Part shown: one piece after another, positions 42,443-50,870 of the stretch
Numbering within the stretch: the stretch's first letter is position 1
Layout: every line of letters starts with the position of its first letter
Assembly (NCBI RefSeq): GCF_902499125.1
Contig: NZ_CABVPX010000020.1
Span: 62,001-126,000 of the forward strand
Source: Burkholderia arboris
GTDB lineage: Bacteria; Pseudomonadota; Gammaproteobacteria; Burkholderiales; Burkholderiaceae
DNA: 64,000 nt
Reading direction: 5' to 3'
Notes under the pieces: generated by a model
The model's database searches: none
What the model saw: only the letters and a program-made list of their open reading frames with translations
Told to the model about the DNA's origin: nothing
Translations under genes and position numbers: made by a program

Positions 42443-42928
42443 TTACTTGACCGGAATCGTCGTGCCGGCCGGCATCGGCACCGCGGTGACCGCGTTCTTC
42501 GGGCTGCCGCTGACGATGCGGTCGCTGTAGGTCAGGTAGACGATCGTGTTGCGCTTCTTGTCGACGACGCGCACGACATGCAGCGTCTTGAAGATGAACG
42601 ACATGCGTTCGCTGAACACGTCGGTCTGCTGCTTGAGCGGTTCCTTGAAGCTGATCGGGCCGACCTGCCGGCAGGCGATCGACGCTTCGCTCGGATCCTC
42701 GGCGACGCCGAGCGTGCCCTTGATCCCGCCGGTGCGCGCGCGAGACACGTAGCAGGTCACGCCGTTCACGACCGGATCGTCATACGCCTCGACGACCACG
42801 CGGTCGGAGCCCGTGACGCGGAAATGGGTGTTGACGCTGCCGACTTCCTCCGCGTGCGCGAGCGGTGCCGCGGTGAAGGCGGAGAGCAGGAGGGCGAACG
42901 GGGCGGAACGGAGGAGGCGATGCTTCAT
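42443..42928 (-). CDS. creA: CreA family protein, periplasmic
   Basis: The 161-residue protein has a signal peptide (ends AHA at residue 26) and the CreA domain (EVGSVNTHFRVTGSDRVVVEAYDDPVVNGVTCYVSRA, DPSEASIACRQVGPISF). Two cysteines in the mature part probably form a disulfide. The name comes from the E. coli cre locus, but no creBCD two-component genes are present here. The function is unknown. Confidence 0.9.
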   Translation of the reverse strand: MKHRLLRSAPFALLLSAFTAAPLAHAEEVGSVNTHFRVTGSDRVVVEAYDDPVVNGVTCYVSRARTGGIKGTLGVAEDPSEASIACRQVGPISFKEPLKQQTDVFSERMSFIFKTLHVVRVVDKKRNTIVYLTYSDRIVSGSPKNAVTAVPMPAGTTIPVK

Positions 42929-43014
42929 CGACGGAACCGGATGCGAATGCGGGACAGAGACTCTAGCATGCGCGTGACCGGGCGATGAAAGGCGGAACGC
43001 GAGAGGGCGGCCGG

Positions 43015-43048
43015 AAAAACAAAAGGCCCGTCGAATGACGGGCCTTTC
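43015..43048 (-). terminator. Terminator of the tRNA-Asn genes
   Basis: AAAGGCCCGTC-GAAT-GACGGGCCTTT with an A-run (T-run on the minus strand) directly downstream of the tRNA genes. Confidence 0.85.
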
Positions 43049-43054
43049 GCTGTC

Positions 43055-43130
43055 TGGCTCCCCGACCTGGGCTCGAACCAGGGACCTACGGATTAACAGT
43101 CCGGCGCTCTACCGACTGAGCTATCGGGGA
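43055..43130 (-). tRNA. tRNA-Asn (anticodon GUU), copy 1
   Basis: The minus strand reads as a full cloverleaf: 7-bp acceptor TCCCCGA/TCGGGGA, D-loop AGCTCAGTCGGTAGAGC, anticodon GTT in CGGACTGTTAATCCG, T-loop GGTTCGAACC, discriminator G and encoded CCA. 76 nt. Confidence 0.97.
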
Positions 43131-43201
43131 ATAAATCGGTATATCTGCGTGCGTTGTTTCCAACAAAAAACCCGTCCACTTTCAACGGGCTTGTGTGTTT
43201 T

Positions 43202-43277
43202 TGGCTCCCCGACCTGGGCTCGAACCAGGGACCTACGGATTAACAGTCCGGCGCTCTACCGACTGAGCTATCGGGGA
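43202..43277 (-). tRNA. tRNA-Asn (anticodon GUU), copy 2
   Basis: Identical in sequence to the first copy, 71 bases away, also with encoded CCA. The pair is probably one transcription unit read from right to left. Confidence 0.97.
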
Positions 43278-43387
43278 ACAAACAACAACAGCAGAGAAAC
43301 GAGATTGTATGGAGTGTTCGCTAACCTGTCAACACTTTTGGGCCGCGGTACACAAAAATTTTATGCGGCGCGCGGCGCGCGGCGCGA

Positions 43388-43711
43388 TCAGCGCTCGAGC
43401 AGGTGCAGCTTCTCCTGCACGTCCTTCCACTCGTCCGCGTCGGCCGGGGCCGGCTTGGTCTTCGTGATCGACGGCCAGCCCTTTGCCAGCTCGGCGTTCA
43501 GCTCGGTGAACTGCTGCTGGTCGCCCGGAACGTCTTCTTCGGCATAGATCGCATTGGTCGGGCACTCGGCCACGCACACGGCGCAGTCGATGCACTCGTC
43601 CGGATCGATGGCGAGAAAGTTGGGACCTTCACGGAAGCAATCCACCGGGCACACATCCACGCAATCCGTGTATTTGCACTTGATGCAGCCTTCGGTCACA
43701 ACGTGAGTCAT
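43388..43711 (-). CDS. fdxA: 7Fe ferredoxin FdxA
   Basis: The 107-residue ferredoxin has a [3Fe-4S]/[4Fe-4S] pair as in Azotobacter FdI: cysteines 9, 12, 17, 21, 25 then 40, 43, 46, 50 (DECIDCAVCVAECP). It transfers electrons to cytosolic enzymes. An alternative upstream start (43792) is rejected because MTHVVTEGCIKCKY is the universal N-terminus. It lies next to the tRNA genes; a 287-base gap separates it from pncB (divergent). Confidence 0.95.
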   Translation of the reverse strand: MTHVVTEGCIKCKYTDCVDVCPVDCFREGPNFLAIDPDECIDCAVCVAECPTNAIYAEEDVPGDQQQFTELNAELAKGWPSITKTKPAPADADEWKDVQEKLHLLER

Positions 43712-43998
43712 TAAAACGCTCCTGCTTGGCGGTATATATGGGGTGGCGTTTGCGCCAAAAGCGGCATTGTAACTGAAGCGCAAAACCCGCATGGCGTGGT
43801 CGGCTATCCGGCTTATATCGTTTCGTGATTAGTTTATGGGGTGGGCAAAGCCCATCCCCGCACACGGGCGCCGGCGCGACGGGGCAGGGCGGCGGGCGGT
43901 TTCGCGATGGTCGGGCCCGCATTCGGGTAACATGACCGGCAGACCGGGCGGCGCGCGGTGCGCCGGGGCCCTGTCACGATATTGGCGGTGCCGTAATC

Positions 43999-45198
43999 AT
44001 GATCATCACTTCGCTGCTCGACACGGATCTCTACAAGTTCACGATGATGCAGGTCGTCCTGCATCACTTTCCCGCCGCAAGCGTCGAATACCGTTTCCGG
44101 TGCCGTACGCCGGGCGTCGATCTCGTGCCGTACATCGACGAGATCCGCGACGAGGTGCGCGGCCTGTGCGCGCTGCGCTTTTCGGACGTCGAACTCGACT
44201 ACCTGCGGCGGATGCGCTTCATCAAGAGCGATTTCGTCGACTTCCTCGCGCTGTTCCATCTGAACGAGAAATACATCTCGATCACGCCGTCGCCGAGGGG
44301 CCATGGCGAGATCGACATCGTGATCGAGGGGCCGTGGCTGCACACGATCCTGTTCGAGATCCCGGTGCTCGCGATCGTCAACGAAGTCTATTTCCGCAAC
44401 ACGCAGCGCGAGCCCGACTATCGCGAGGGCCGCGAGCGGCTGCGCGAGAAGATCACGCTGCTCGGCGCGAAGCCCGAGTTCGCCGACTGCAAGATCGCCG
44501 ACTACGGCACGCGCCGGCGCTTCTCGAAGGTCTGGCACGAGGAAGTCGCGCTCACGCTGCGCGACGGGCTCGGCCCGCAGTTCGCGGGCACGAGCAACGT
44601 GCTGTACGCGATGAAGCACGACATCACGCCGCTCGGCACGATGGCGCACGAGTACCTGCAGGCGTGCCAGGCGCTCGGCCCGCGGCTGCGCGATTCGCAG
44701 ATCTACGGCTTCGAGATGTGGGCGAAGGAATACCGCGGCGACCTCGGGATCGCGCTGTCGGACGTCTACGGGATGGATGCGTTCCTGAACGACTTCGACA
44801 TGTACTTCTGCAAGCTGTTCGACGGCGCGCGCCACGATTCGGGCGATCCGTTCGACTGGGGCGAGCGGATGCTGCGCCACTACGAGGCGAACCGCTGCGA
44901 TCCGCGCACCAAGGTGCTCGTGTTCTCGGACGCGCTCGACATCCCGAAGGTCATGCAGTTGTACGAACGGTTCCGCGGTCGCTGCAAGCTTGCGTTCGGC
45001 GTCGGCACGAACCTCACCAACGATCTCGGCTACGTGCCGCTGCAGATCGTGATCAAGATGGTCCGCTGCAACGGCCAGCCGGTCGCGAAGCTGTCGGATT
45101 CGCCGGGCAAGAGCATGTGCGACGACAAGGCGTATCTCGCGTACCTGCGCCAGGTGTTCGGCATCGCGCAGCCGGTCGAGGAAGACGCGTCGAAGTAA
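43999..45198 (+). CDS. pncB: Nicotinate phosphoribosyltransferase
   Basis: PncB makes nicotinate mononucleotide from nicotinate and PRPP in NAD salvage. The 399-residue protein has the family start IITSLLDTDLYKFTMMQVVLHHFP, the active-site region with the phosphorylated-histidine context MKHDITPLGTMAHEYLQ, and RHDSGDPFDWGERML near residue 278. The length matches the family. Confidence 0.96.
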   Translation: MIITSLLDTDLYKFTMMQVVLHHFPAASVEYRFRCRTPGVDLVPYIDEIRDEVRGLCALRFSDVELDYLRRMRFIKSDFVDFLALFHLNEKYISITPSPRGHGEIDIVIEGPWLHTILFEIPVLAIVNEVYFRNTQREPDYREGRERLREKITLLGAKPEFADCKIADYGTRRRFSKVWHEEVALTLRDGLGPQFAGTSNVLYAMKHDITPLGTMAHEYLQACQALGPRLRDSQIYGFEMWAKEYRGDLGIALSDVYGMDAFLNDFDMYFCKLFDGARHDSGDPFDWGERMLRHYEANRCDPRTKVLVFSDALDIPKVMQLYERFRGRCKLAFGVGTNLTNDLGYVPLQIVIKMVRCNGQPVAKLSDSPGKSMCDDKAYLAYLRQVFGIAQPVEEDASK

Positions 45199-45286
45199 GC
45201 ACCGGCCGTTCGGCCGAAGGTGCGTGGCGGCAGGGGTGGCCGGTATAATCGGACGGTATTGCACGCCAACGTCACGAGGACCGTTC

Positions 45287-45949
45287 ATGGACACTTCCGC
45301 TGCCCGTCGCCAGATCCTCGCGCGCATCCGCGCGGCGCAGGGGCGCGCGGCCGAACCCGACGCAGCAGAGCGCGACGGCGTCACCGACTACCTCGCACGG
45401 CATCCGCAGGGTCCGCGCCCGCCGGCGCCGGCCGACCTCGTCGCCGCCTTCGTCGACGAAGCGGCGCGCCTGTCGACCACGATCGACGAAGTCGCGACGC
45501 TGGCCGACGCGCCCGCCGCCGCCGCCCGCTATCTTGCCGCTCACGGCCTGCCGACGCAGGCTGTCGCGTGGCGCACGCTGGCCGATTTCGACTGGGCCGG
45601 CGCCGGCCTGTCGGTCGAATGCCGCAAGCCGCGCGACGGCGATCTCGTCGGCCTCACCGGCTGTTTTTGCGCGACCGCCGAAACGGGTTCGCTGGTGCTG
45701 CTGTCCGGCCCCGACACCTATGCATCGGCCGGCCTGTTGCCGGAAACACACATCGCAATCGTACCGGCTTCGCGGATCGTCGCCGGGCATGAAGACGCGT
45801 TCGCGCTGATTCGCACGGAGCGCGGCGAATTGCCGCGCGCGGTCAATTTCGTGTCGGGCCCGTCGCGCACGGGCGACATCGAGCAGACCATCGTACTGGG
45901 TGCGCACGGCCCGTACCGCGTGCACGTGATCATCGTACGGGGCGCATGA
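45287..45949 (+). CDS. LutC/YkgG domain protein (orphan)
   Basis: The 220-residue protein has the DUF162/LutC fold: a 5-formyltetrahydrofolate-cyclo-ligase-like domain with GDLVGLTGCFCATAETGSLVLLSGP and the LPETHIAIVPASRIV loop. LutC belongs to the LutABC lactate-oxidising complex, but lutA and lutB are not adjacent here; pncB precedes it and an antiporter-like gene follows. The start at 45287 (MDTSAARRQILARIRAAQG) is preferred to an upstream frame. A role in lactate use would require LutAB encoded elsewhere. Confidence 0.8.
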   Translation: MDTSAARRQILARIRAAQGRAAEPDAAERDGVTDYLARHPQGPRPPAPADLVAAFVDEAARLSTTIDEVATLADAPAAAARYLAAHGLPTQAVAWRTLADFDWAGAGLSVECRKPRDGDLVGLTGCFCATAETGSLVLLSGPDTYASAGLLPETHIAIVPASRIVAGHEDAFALIRTERGELPRAVNFVSGPSRTGDIEQTIVLGAHGPYRVHVIIVRGA

Positions 45950-45992
45950 CGCACCCGCTGCATCCTCTACCACTCGAACAAGGAAGTTCTGC

Positions 45993-47423
45993 ATGAAACG
46001 ACATGCCGCCTGGGCGGGCATGGCGTCGGGAATCGCGCTTGGCGCGGCTCCCGCGCTTGCATCGGCCGCCACGCTCGACGGCGCCACGCTGTCCGCACTC
46101 TGGGGCATCCCGTTCGCCGGGGTCCTGCTGTCGATCGCATTGTTCCCGCTCGTCGCGCCCGTGTTCTGGCATCACCACTTCGGCAAGATCGCCGCCGGCT
46201 GGGCGGTCGTATTCCTGGTTCCGTTCGCTTTCGCGTTCGGTGCCGGCACCGCGTTCGGCACGCTCGTGCATGCGCTGCTCGAGGAATACATTCCGTTCAT
46301 CGTGCTGCTCACCGCGCTTTATACGGTTGCGGGCGGCATCTGCGTGAACGGCAACCTGCACGGCTCGCCGAAGCTGAACACCGCGATCCTCGCGCTCGGC
46401 ACGCTGCTCGCGAGCGTCATGGGCACGACGGGTGCCGCGATGCTGCTGATCCGGCCGCTCCTGCGCGCGAACGACAACCGCAAGCATGTCGTGCACGTCG
46501 TGATCTTCTTCATCTTCCTCGTCGCGAACGCGGGCGGTTCGCTGTCGCCGCTCGGCGATCCGCCGCTGTTCCTCGGTTTCCTGAACGGCGTGAGCTTCTT
46601 CTGGACCACCACGCATCTCGCGTTGCCGATGCTGTTCATCTGCGTCGTGCTGCTGACGCTGTTCTTCGTGCTCGATACGTACTTCTACCGGAAGGGCGGC
46701 GAGGAGCGGCCGGCCGCGCTCGACCCGACACCCGACGGCGCGGCGCTGTCGATCGACGGCAAGATCAACTTCGTGCTGCTCGCGGCCGTGATCGCGCTCG
46801 TGCTGATGAGCGGCGTCTGGAAGCCGGGCATCACGTTCGACGTGTGGGGCACGCACGTGGCGCTGCAGAACCTCGTGCGCGACGTCGCGCTCGCGGGCGT
46901 GACGCTCGCGTCGCTCGCATTGACGCCGCGTTCCGCGCGTGAAGGCAATGCGTTCAACTGGGCGCCGATCGAGGAGGTCGCGAAGCTGTTTGCCGGGATC
47001 TTCGTGACGATCGCGCCGGTGATCGTGATCCTGCGCGCGGGCGCGGACGGCGCGTTTGCGCAGATCGTCCATCTCGTCACGGGGCCGGACGGCAAGCCGG
47101 TCGATGCGATGTACTTCTGGGCGACGGGCCTGCTGTCGTCGTTCCTCGACAATGCGCCGACCTATCTGGTGTTCTTCAACCTCGCGGGCGGCGACGCGCA
47201 GGCGCTGATGACGACGGGCGCGTCGACGCTCGCCGCGATTTCCGCGGGCGCGGTGTTCATGGGCGCGAACAGCTACATCGGCAATGCGCCGAACTTCATG
47301 GTGAAGGCGATCGCGGAGTCGCGCGGCGTGAAGATGCCGAGCTTCTTTGCGTACCTCGGCTGGGCACTCGTGATTCTGGTCCCCGTGTTCCTGCTGACGT
47401 CGCTGATCTTCTTCCCGGCGTAA
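45993..47423 (+). CDS. Sodium:proton antiporter-like/CitMHS_2 family transporter
   Basis: The 476-residue membrane protein has about 12 helices with motifs of the ion-transporter superfamily. These include GTLLASVMGTTGAAMLLIRPLLRAN and NAGGSLSPLGDPPLFLGFLNG (mid repeat), and SSFLDNAPTYLVFFNLAGGD (late repeat). Such proteins are annotated as Na+/H+ antiporters (NhaD-like) or citrate carriers; which applies cannot be told from sequence. It follows the lutC-like gene by 43 bases and probably shares its transcript. Confidence 0.8.
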   Translation: MKRHAAWAGMASGIALGAAPALASAATLDGATLSALWGIPFAGVLLSIALFPLVAPVFWHHHFGKIAAGWAVVFLVPFAFAFGAGTAFGTLVHALLEEYIPFIVLLTALYTVAGGICVNGNLHGSPKLNTAILALGTLLASVMGTTGAAMLLIRPLLRANDNRKHVVHVVIFFIFLVANAGGSLSPLGDPPLFLGFLNGVSFFWTTTHLALPMLFICVVLLTLFFVLDTYFYRKGGEERPAALDPTPDGAALSIDGKINFVLLAAVIALVLMSGVWKPGITFDVWGTHVALQNLVRDVALAGVTLASLALTPRSAREGNAFNWAPIEEVAKLFAGIFVTIAPVIVILRAGADGAFAQIVHLVTGPDGKPVDAMYFWATGLLSSFLDNAPTYLVFFNLAGGDAQALMTTGASTLAAISAGAVFMGANSYIGNAPNFMVKAIAESRGVKMPSFFAYLGWALVILVPVFLLTSLIFFPA

Positions 47424-47504
47424 CCTGACAACTTTCAACCCAGCGCGGGCGATCCCGGCGGCGCGACGCGCGTCTCGATCGACCCGCAGCATACGGAGAT
47501 GGCG

Positions 47505-48494
47505 ATGCAGAAGATCCTGGTCGCACGTCCGATCTTTCCGGACGTGATCGAACGGCTCGAGCAGTATTTCGAGGTCGACTGGAACAACGGCGACGCGCTC
47601 GCGCCCGATGCGCTCGCCGCGCGTCTGGCCGACAAGGACGGCGCACTGACGGCCGGCGACCCGGTCGGCGCGGCGACGCTCGCGGCGGCCCCGCGCCTGC
47701 GCGTCGTGGCGAACATGGCGGTCGGCTACAACAACTTCGACATGGCCGCGTTCAACGCGGCGAACGTGCTCGGCACCAACACGCCTGACGTACTGAACGA
47801 GTCGACCGCCGATTTCGGCTGGGCGCTGATGATGGCCGCTGCGCGGCGGATCGCCGAATCCGAGCACTGGCTGCGTGCCGGTCACTGGCAGAAGTGGGCA
47901 TACGACGGTTTCCTCGGCACCGACATCTACGGCTCGACGCTCGGCGTCATCGGGATGGGCCGCATCGGCCAGGCGCTCGCGCGCCGCGCCCGCGGCTTCG
48001 GGATGCAGGTGATCTATCACAACCGTTCGCGGGTCGCGCCCGAGATCGAGGCCGAGCTGAACGCCGAGTACGTGTCGAAGGAGGCGCTGCTCGCACGTGC
48101 CGATCACGTCGTGCTCGTGCTGCCGTACACGAAGGAGAATCATCACACGATCGGTGCGGCCGAGCTCGCGCAGATGAAGCCCACGGCGACGCTGACCAAC
48201 ATCGCGCGCGGCGGGATCGTCGACGACGCGGCGCTGGCTGCCGCGTTGCGCGACGGGACGATCGCCGCGGCCGGCCTCGACGTGTACGAGGGCGAGCCGG
48301 CCGTGCATCCGGCGCTGCTCGAGGTGCCGAACGTCGTGCTGACGCCGCATATCGCGAGCGCGACCGAAAAGACGCGCCGCGCGATGGCGAACCTCGCTGC
48401 CGACAACCTGATCGCCGCACTGGGCGAGGGGGCGCGCGCCGGGCAGCCGCCGAATCCGATCAACCCTGACGTGATCGGGAAGCCGCGCGCATGA
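47505..48494 (+). CDS. D-2-hydroxyacid dehydrogenase (glyoxylate/hydroxypyruvate reductase type)
   Basis: The 329-residue NAD(P)-dependent oxidoreductase has the dinucleotide motif GMGRIG (150-155) and the catalytic Arg-Glu-His triad of the D-isomer family: R235 in NIARGG, E264 in YEGEP, H282 in LTPHIASAT. Its length and the FDMAAFNAANVLGTNTPDVL block are those of glyoxylate/2-ketogluconate reductases (GyaR/TkrA-like). The ATG at 47505 has better Shine-Dalgarno spacing than the one six bases upstream. It overlaps rmuC by four bases. Confidence 0.9.
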   Translation: MQKILVARPIFPDVIERLEQYFEVDWNNGDALAPDALAARLADKDGALTAGDPVGAATLAAAPRLRVVANMAVGYNNFDMAAFNAANVLGTNTPDVLNESTADFGWALMMAAARRIAESEHWLRAGHWQKWAYDGFLGTDIYGSTLGVIGMGRIGQALARRARGFGMQVIYHNRSRVAPEIEAELNAEYVSKEALLARADHVVLVLPYTKENHHTIGAAELAQMKPTATLTNIARGGIVDDAALAAALRDGTIAAAGLDVYEGEPAVHPALLEVPNVVLTPHIASATEKTRRAMANLAADNLIAALGEGARAGQPPNPINPDVIGKPRA

Positions 48495-49969
48495 CGATGA
48501 CGTTGTTGCTTGCGGCGGTCGTCGTGCTGGCCGTTGCGCTCGCGGTGGCGGTCGTCGCGCTTGTGCGCGGCGGCGGCCGCCACGATGATGTGGCCGTACT
48601 CGGCGACCAGATCGAGGACGCCGCGCATGCGCAGGCGCGCGCGGTCGAGCGGCTCGAACGCGAAGTGCGCGGCGAGATCGTCGAGAACGCGCGCGGCTCG
48701 CGCACCGAGCTGGCCGGCAGCTTTGCGCAGCTTCAGCAGACGCTCGCCGCGCAGCTGACGAGCGTGGCGACCGTGCAGAACAACCAGATCGAAGGCTTTG
48801 CGCAGCAGCTCGGCAAGCTCGTCGCCGGCAATGCGCAGCAGTTCGACGCGATGCGCGAGAGCGTGCAGCGCCAGGCACAGCAGGCGCGCGAGGAGCAGAC
48901 GGGCGCGCTGCGGCTGTTCGGCGATACGTTGAACCGGCAGCTCACGCAGCTGACCGAGGCGAACGATCGCCGGATCGGCGAAGTGCGCGCGACGCTCGAA
49001 CAGCGGCTGAAGGAAATCGAGACCAACAACGCGGCGAAGCTCGAGGAGATGCGCCGCACGGTCGACGAGAAACTGCATGCGACGCTCGAGCAGCGTCTCG
49101 GCGAATCGTTCAAGCTCGTGTCGGACCGGCTCGAACAGGTCCATCGCGGGCTCGGCGAAATGCAGACGCTTGCGGCCGGTGTCGGCGACCTGAAGAAGGT
49201 GCTGACCAATGTGAAGACGCGCGGCACCTGGGGCGAAGTGCAGCTCGAGGCGCTGCTCGAACAGATGCTGACGCCCGACCAGTACGCGAAGAACGTCGCG
49301 ACGGTGCCGAAGAGCACCGAGCGCGTCGAGTTTGCGATCCGGTTGCCGGGGCGCGACGCCGGCACGCGCGATGCGCCGCCCGTGTGGCTGCCGATCGATG
49401 CGAAATTCCCGCGCGAAGATTACGAGCGGCTGATCGATGCGCAGGAGCGCGCCGATGCGGTGGCCGTCGAGGAGGCGGCCCGTGCGCTCGAGGCGCGCGT
49501 GCGGCAGGAAGCGCGCACGATCGCCGAGAAGTACGTCGCGCCGCCGCACACGACCGATTTCGCACTGCTGTTCCTGCCGACCGAAGGGCTCTACGCGGAG
49601 ATCCTGCGTCGCCCCGGCCTGACTGATCTGCTGCAGCGCGACTATCGCGTGACGGTTGCCGGGCCGACGACGCTCACCGCGCTGCTGAACAGCCTGCAGA
49701 TGGGCTTCCGCACGCTCGCGATCGAGCAGCGCTCAAGCGAGGTGTGGCAGGTGCTGGGCGCGGTCAAGACGGAGTTCGGCAAGTTCGGCGACGTGCTCGC
49801 ACGCACGAAGGCGCAGCTCGAAACGGTCACGCGCTCGATCGAGTCCGCCGAGCAGCGTACGCGCGTGATGAGCCGCAAGCTGAAGCAGGTCGAGGCGCTG
49901 CCGGGCGACACGGCGGCCGGGCTGCTCGGTGCGGAAGGCGCTGATGGCGCCGATGCGGACGACGCGTGA
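48491..49969 (+). CDS. rmuC: DNA recombination protein RmuC
   Basis: The 492-residue protein has an N-terminal transmembrane helix (about 3-21) and a long coiled-coil stretch (about 40-190, many Glu/Gln/Arg heptads). The RmuC nuclease-like domain follows (about 195-470, with WGEVQLEALLEQMLTPDQYAKN, LPIDAKFPREDYERL, DFALLFLPTEGLYAEILRRPGL). RmuC limits certain genome rearrangements. It is translationally coupled to the dehydrogenase gene through an ATGA overlap. Confidence 0.93.
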   Translation: MTMTLLLAAVVVLAVALAVAVVALVRGGGRHDDVAVLGDQIEDAAHAQARAVERLEREVRGEIVENARGSRTELAGSFAQLQQTLAAQLTSVATVQNNQIEGFAQQLGKLVAGNAQQFDAMRESVQRQAQQAREEQTGALRLFGDTLNRQLTQLTEANDRRIGEVRATLEQRLKEIETNNAAKLEEMRRTVDEKLHATLEQRLGESFKLVSDRLEQVHRGLGEMQTLAAGVGDLKKVLTNVKTRGTWGEVQLEALLEQMLTPDQYAKNVATVPKSTERVEFAIRLPGRDAGTRDAPPVWLPIDAKFPREDYERLIDAQERADAVAVEEAARALEARVRQEARTIAEKYVAPPHTTDFALLFLPTEGLYAEILRRPGLTDLLQRDYRVTVAGPTTLTALLNSLQMGFRTLAIEQRSSEVWQVLGAVKTEFGKFGDVLARTKAQLETVTRSIESAEQRTRVMSRKLKQVEALPGDTAAGLLGAEGADGADADDA

Positions 49970-49997
49970 CGTGTGGTTGCCGGCAGCAACCGGAACG

Positions 49998-50031
49998 AAA
50001 AAAACGGGCGCCGAGGCGCCCGTTTTCTTTT
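49998..50031. terminator. Terminator after rmuC
   Basis: AAAACGGGCGCC-GA-GGCGCCCGTTTT, a perfect 12-bp stem with an A-run before and T's after. Confidence 0.9.
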
Positions 50032-50073
50032 GAAGCAGTTTCCGACGTGTTCACCGGCGCGGCCGGCCCGCGC

Positions 50074-50550
50074 TCATCGTCCGGCGAGCGTATCCAGCGC
50101 GTCGCCCGTTACGCGAACGATGCGCCAGTCGGGCAGCACGGTTGCGCCCATCTTCTCGTAGAAATCGATCGCGGGCTGGTTCCAGTCAAGGACCGACCAT
50201 TCGAAGCGGCCGCAACGGCGCTCGACGGCCAGCGCCGCGAGGTGACGCAGCATCGCGGTGCCGAGGCCCGTGCCGCGCTGCGACGGCTGCACGTACAGAT
50301 CCTCGAGATAGAGGCCGCGACGGCCGAGGAACGTTGAATAGTTGTGGAAGAACAGCGCATACGCGACGATCGCGCCGTCCTGCTCGGCCACCCGTGCTTC
50401 GGCGGCGGGGTGTGCGCCGAACAGCGCGTCGGCGAGATCGGCTTCCGTTGCAACGAACAGATCCGTGAGCTTCTCGAACTCGGCCAGCTCGCGCATCAGC
50501 GCGAGGATCGCGCCGACGTCGCGCGATTCGGCTGCGCGGATCCGCGGCAT
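50074..50550 (-). CDS. GNAT family N-acetyltransferase
   Basis: The 158-residue protein has the GNAT acetyl-CoA-binding motif A with Q91-R-G-T-G-L-G97 (PSQRGTGLGTAMLRHL) and the LEDLYVQP strand before it, plus the late DWNQPAIDFYEKMGA. It is close to the diamine N-acetyltransferase (spermidine/spermine SSAT-like) subgroup; the substrate is not determined. Two starts are possible: GTG at 50559, which overlaps the upstream gene's stop by four bases (GTGA), or ATG at 50550. Confidence 0.85.
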   Translation of the reverse strand: MPRIRAAESRDVGAILALMRELAEFEKLTDLFVATEADLADALFGAHPAAEARVAEQDGAIVAYALFFHNYSTFLGRRGLYLEDLYVQPSQRGTGLGTAMLRHLAALAVERRCGRFEWSVLDWNQPAIDFYEKMGATVLPDWRIVRVTGDALDTLAGR

Positions 50551-50555
50551 GCCGC

Positions 50556-50831
50556 TCACGCTTCCTCCGGCGGATCGGACAGCACGATCTCGATGCCGCC
50601 GAAGCGCGACGCGACCCAGTTGTACGCGTGGCATGCGATCCACAGCAGCACGAAACCGAGGATCGCGTTCAGCAGCAGCGCGCTCAGGATCGTGCTCAGT
50701 TCGACCATCCCGTAGCGGATGTACGCGACGAGAATGCCGAGCAGCACGATCGGCACGCTGAACGTCAGGTAGACGAGGATCAGTGCCTTTGCGGTCTGCC
50801 CCGCGGCGATCGAGGAGATTTGTTTCTTCAT
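50556..50831 (-). CDS. Small two-helix membrane protein of unknown function
   Basis: The 91-residue protein has two predicted transmembrane helices (about 15-38 and 45-68) and a short hydrophilic C-terminus (GGIEIVLSDPPEEA). No family recognised. It is tightly coupled to the GNAT gene and lies just downstream of moeA on the same strand (39 bases). Confidence 0.6.
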   Translation of the reverse strand: MKKQISSIAAGQTAKALILVYLTFSVPIVLLGILVAYIRYGMVELSTILSALLLNAILGFVLLWIACHAYNWVASRFGGIEIVLSDPPEEA

Positions 50832-50870
50832 GTGTGGATTGCCCCCGTAGAGATATACCGATAGTGGAAT

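Noticed and set aside
43055..43277. tRNA-Asn pair as a genomic-island attachment site
   Set aside because: No integrase and no partial tRNA repeat are seen nearby; adjacent genes are core genes. The pair looks like a simple tandem duplication.
45930..48878. A 982-codon open frame on the minus strand
   Set aside because: It is antisense to the antiporter, dehydrogenase and rmuC genes, all clearly recognised. It is rich in Arg/Ala/His and lacks domains, as expected for a shadow frame in high-GC DNA.
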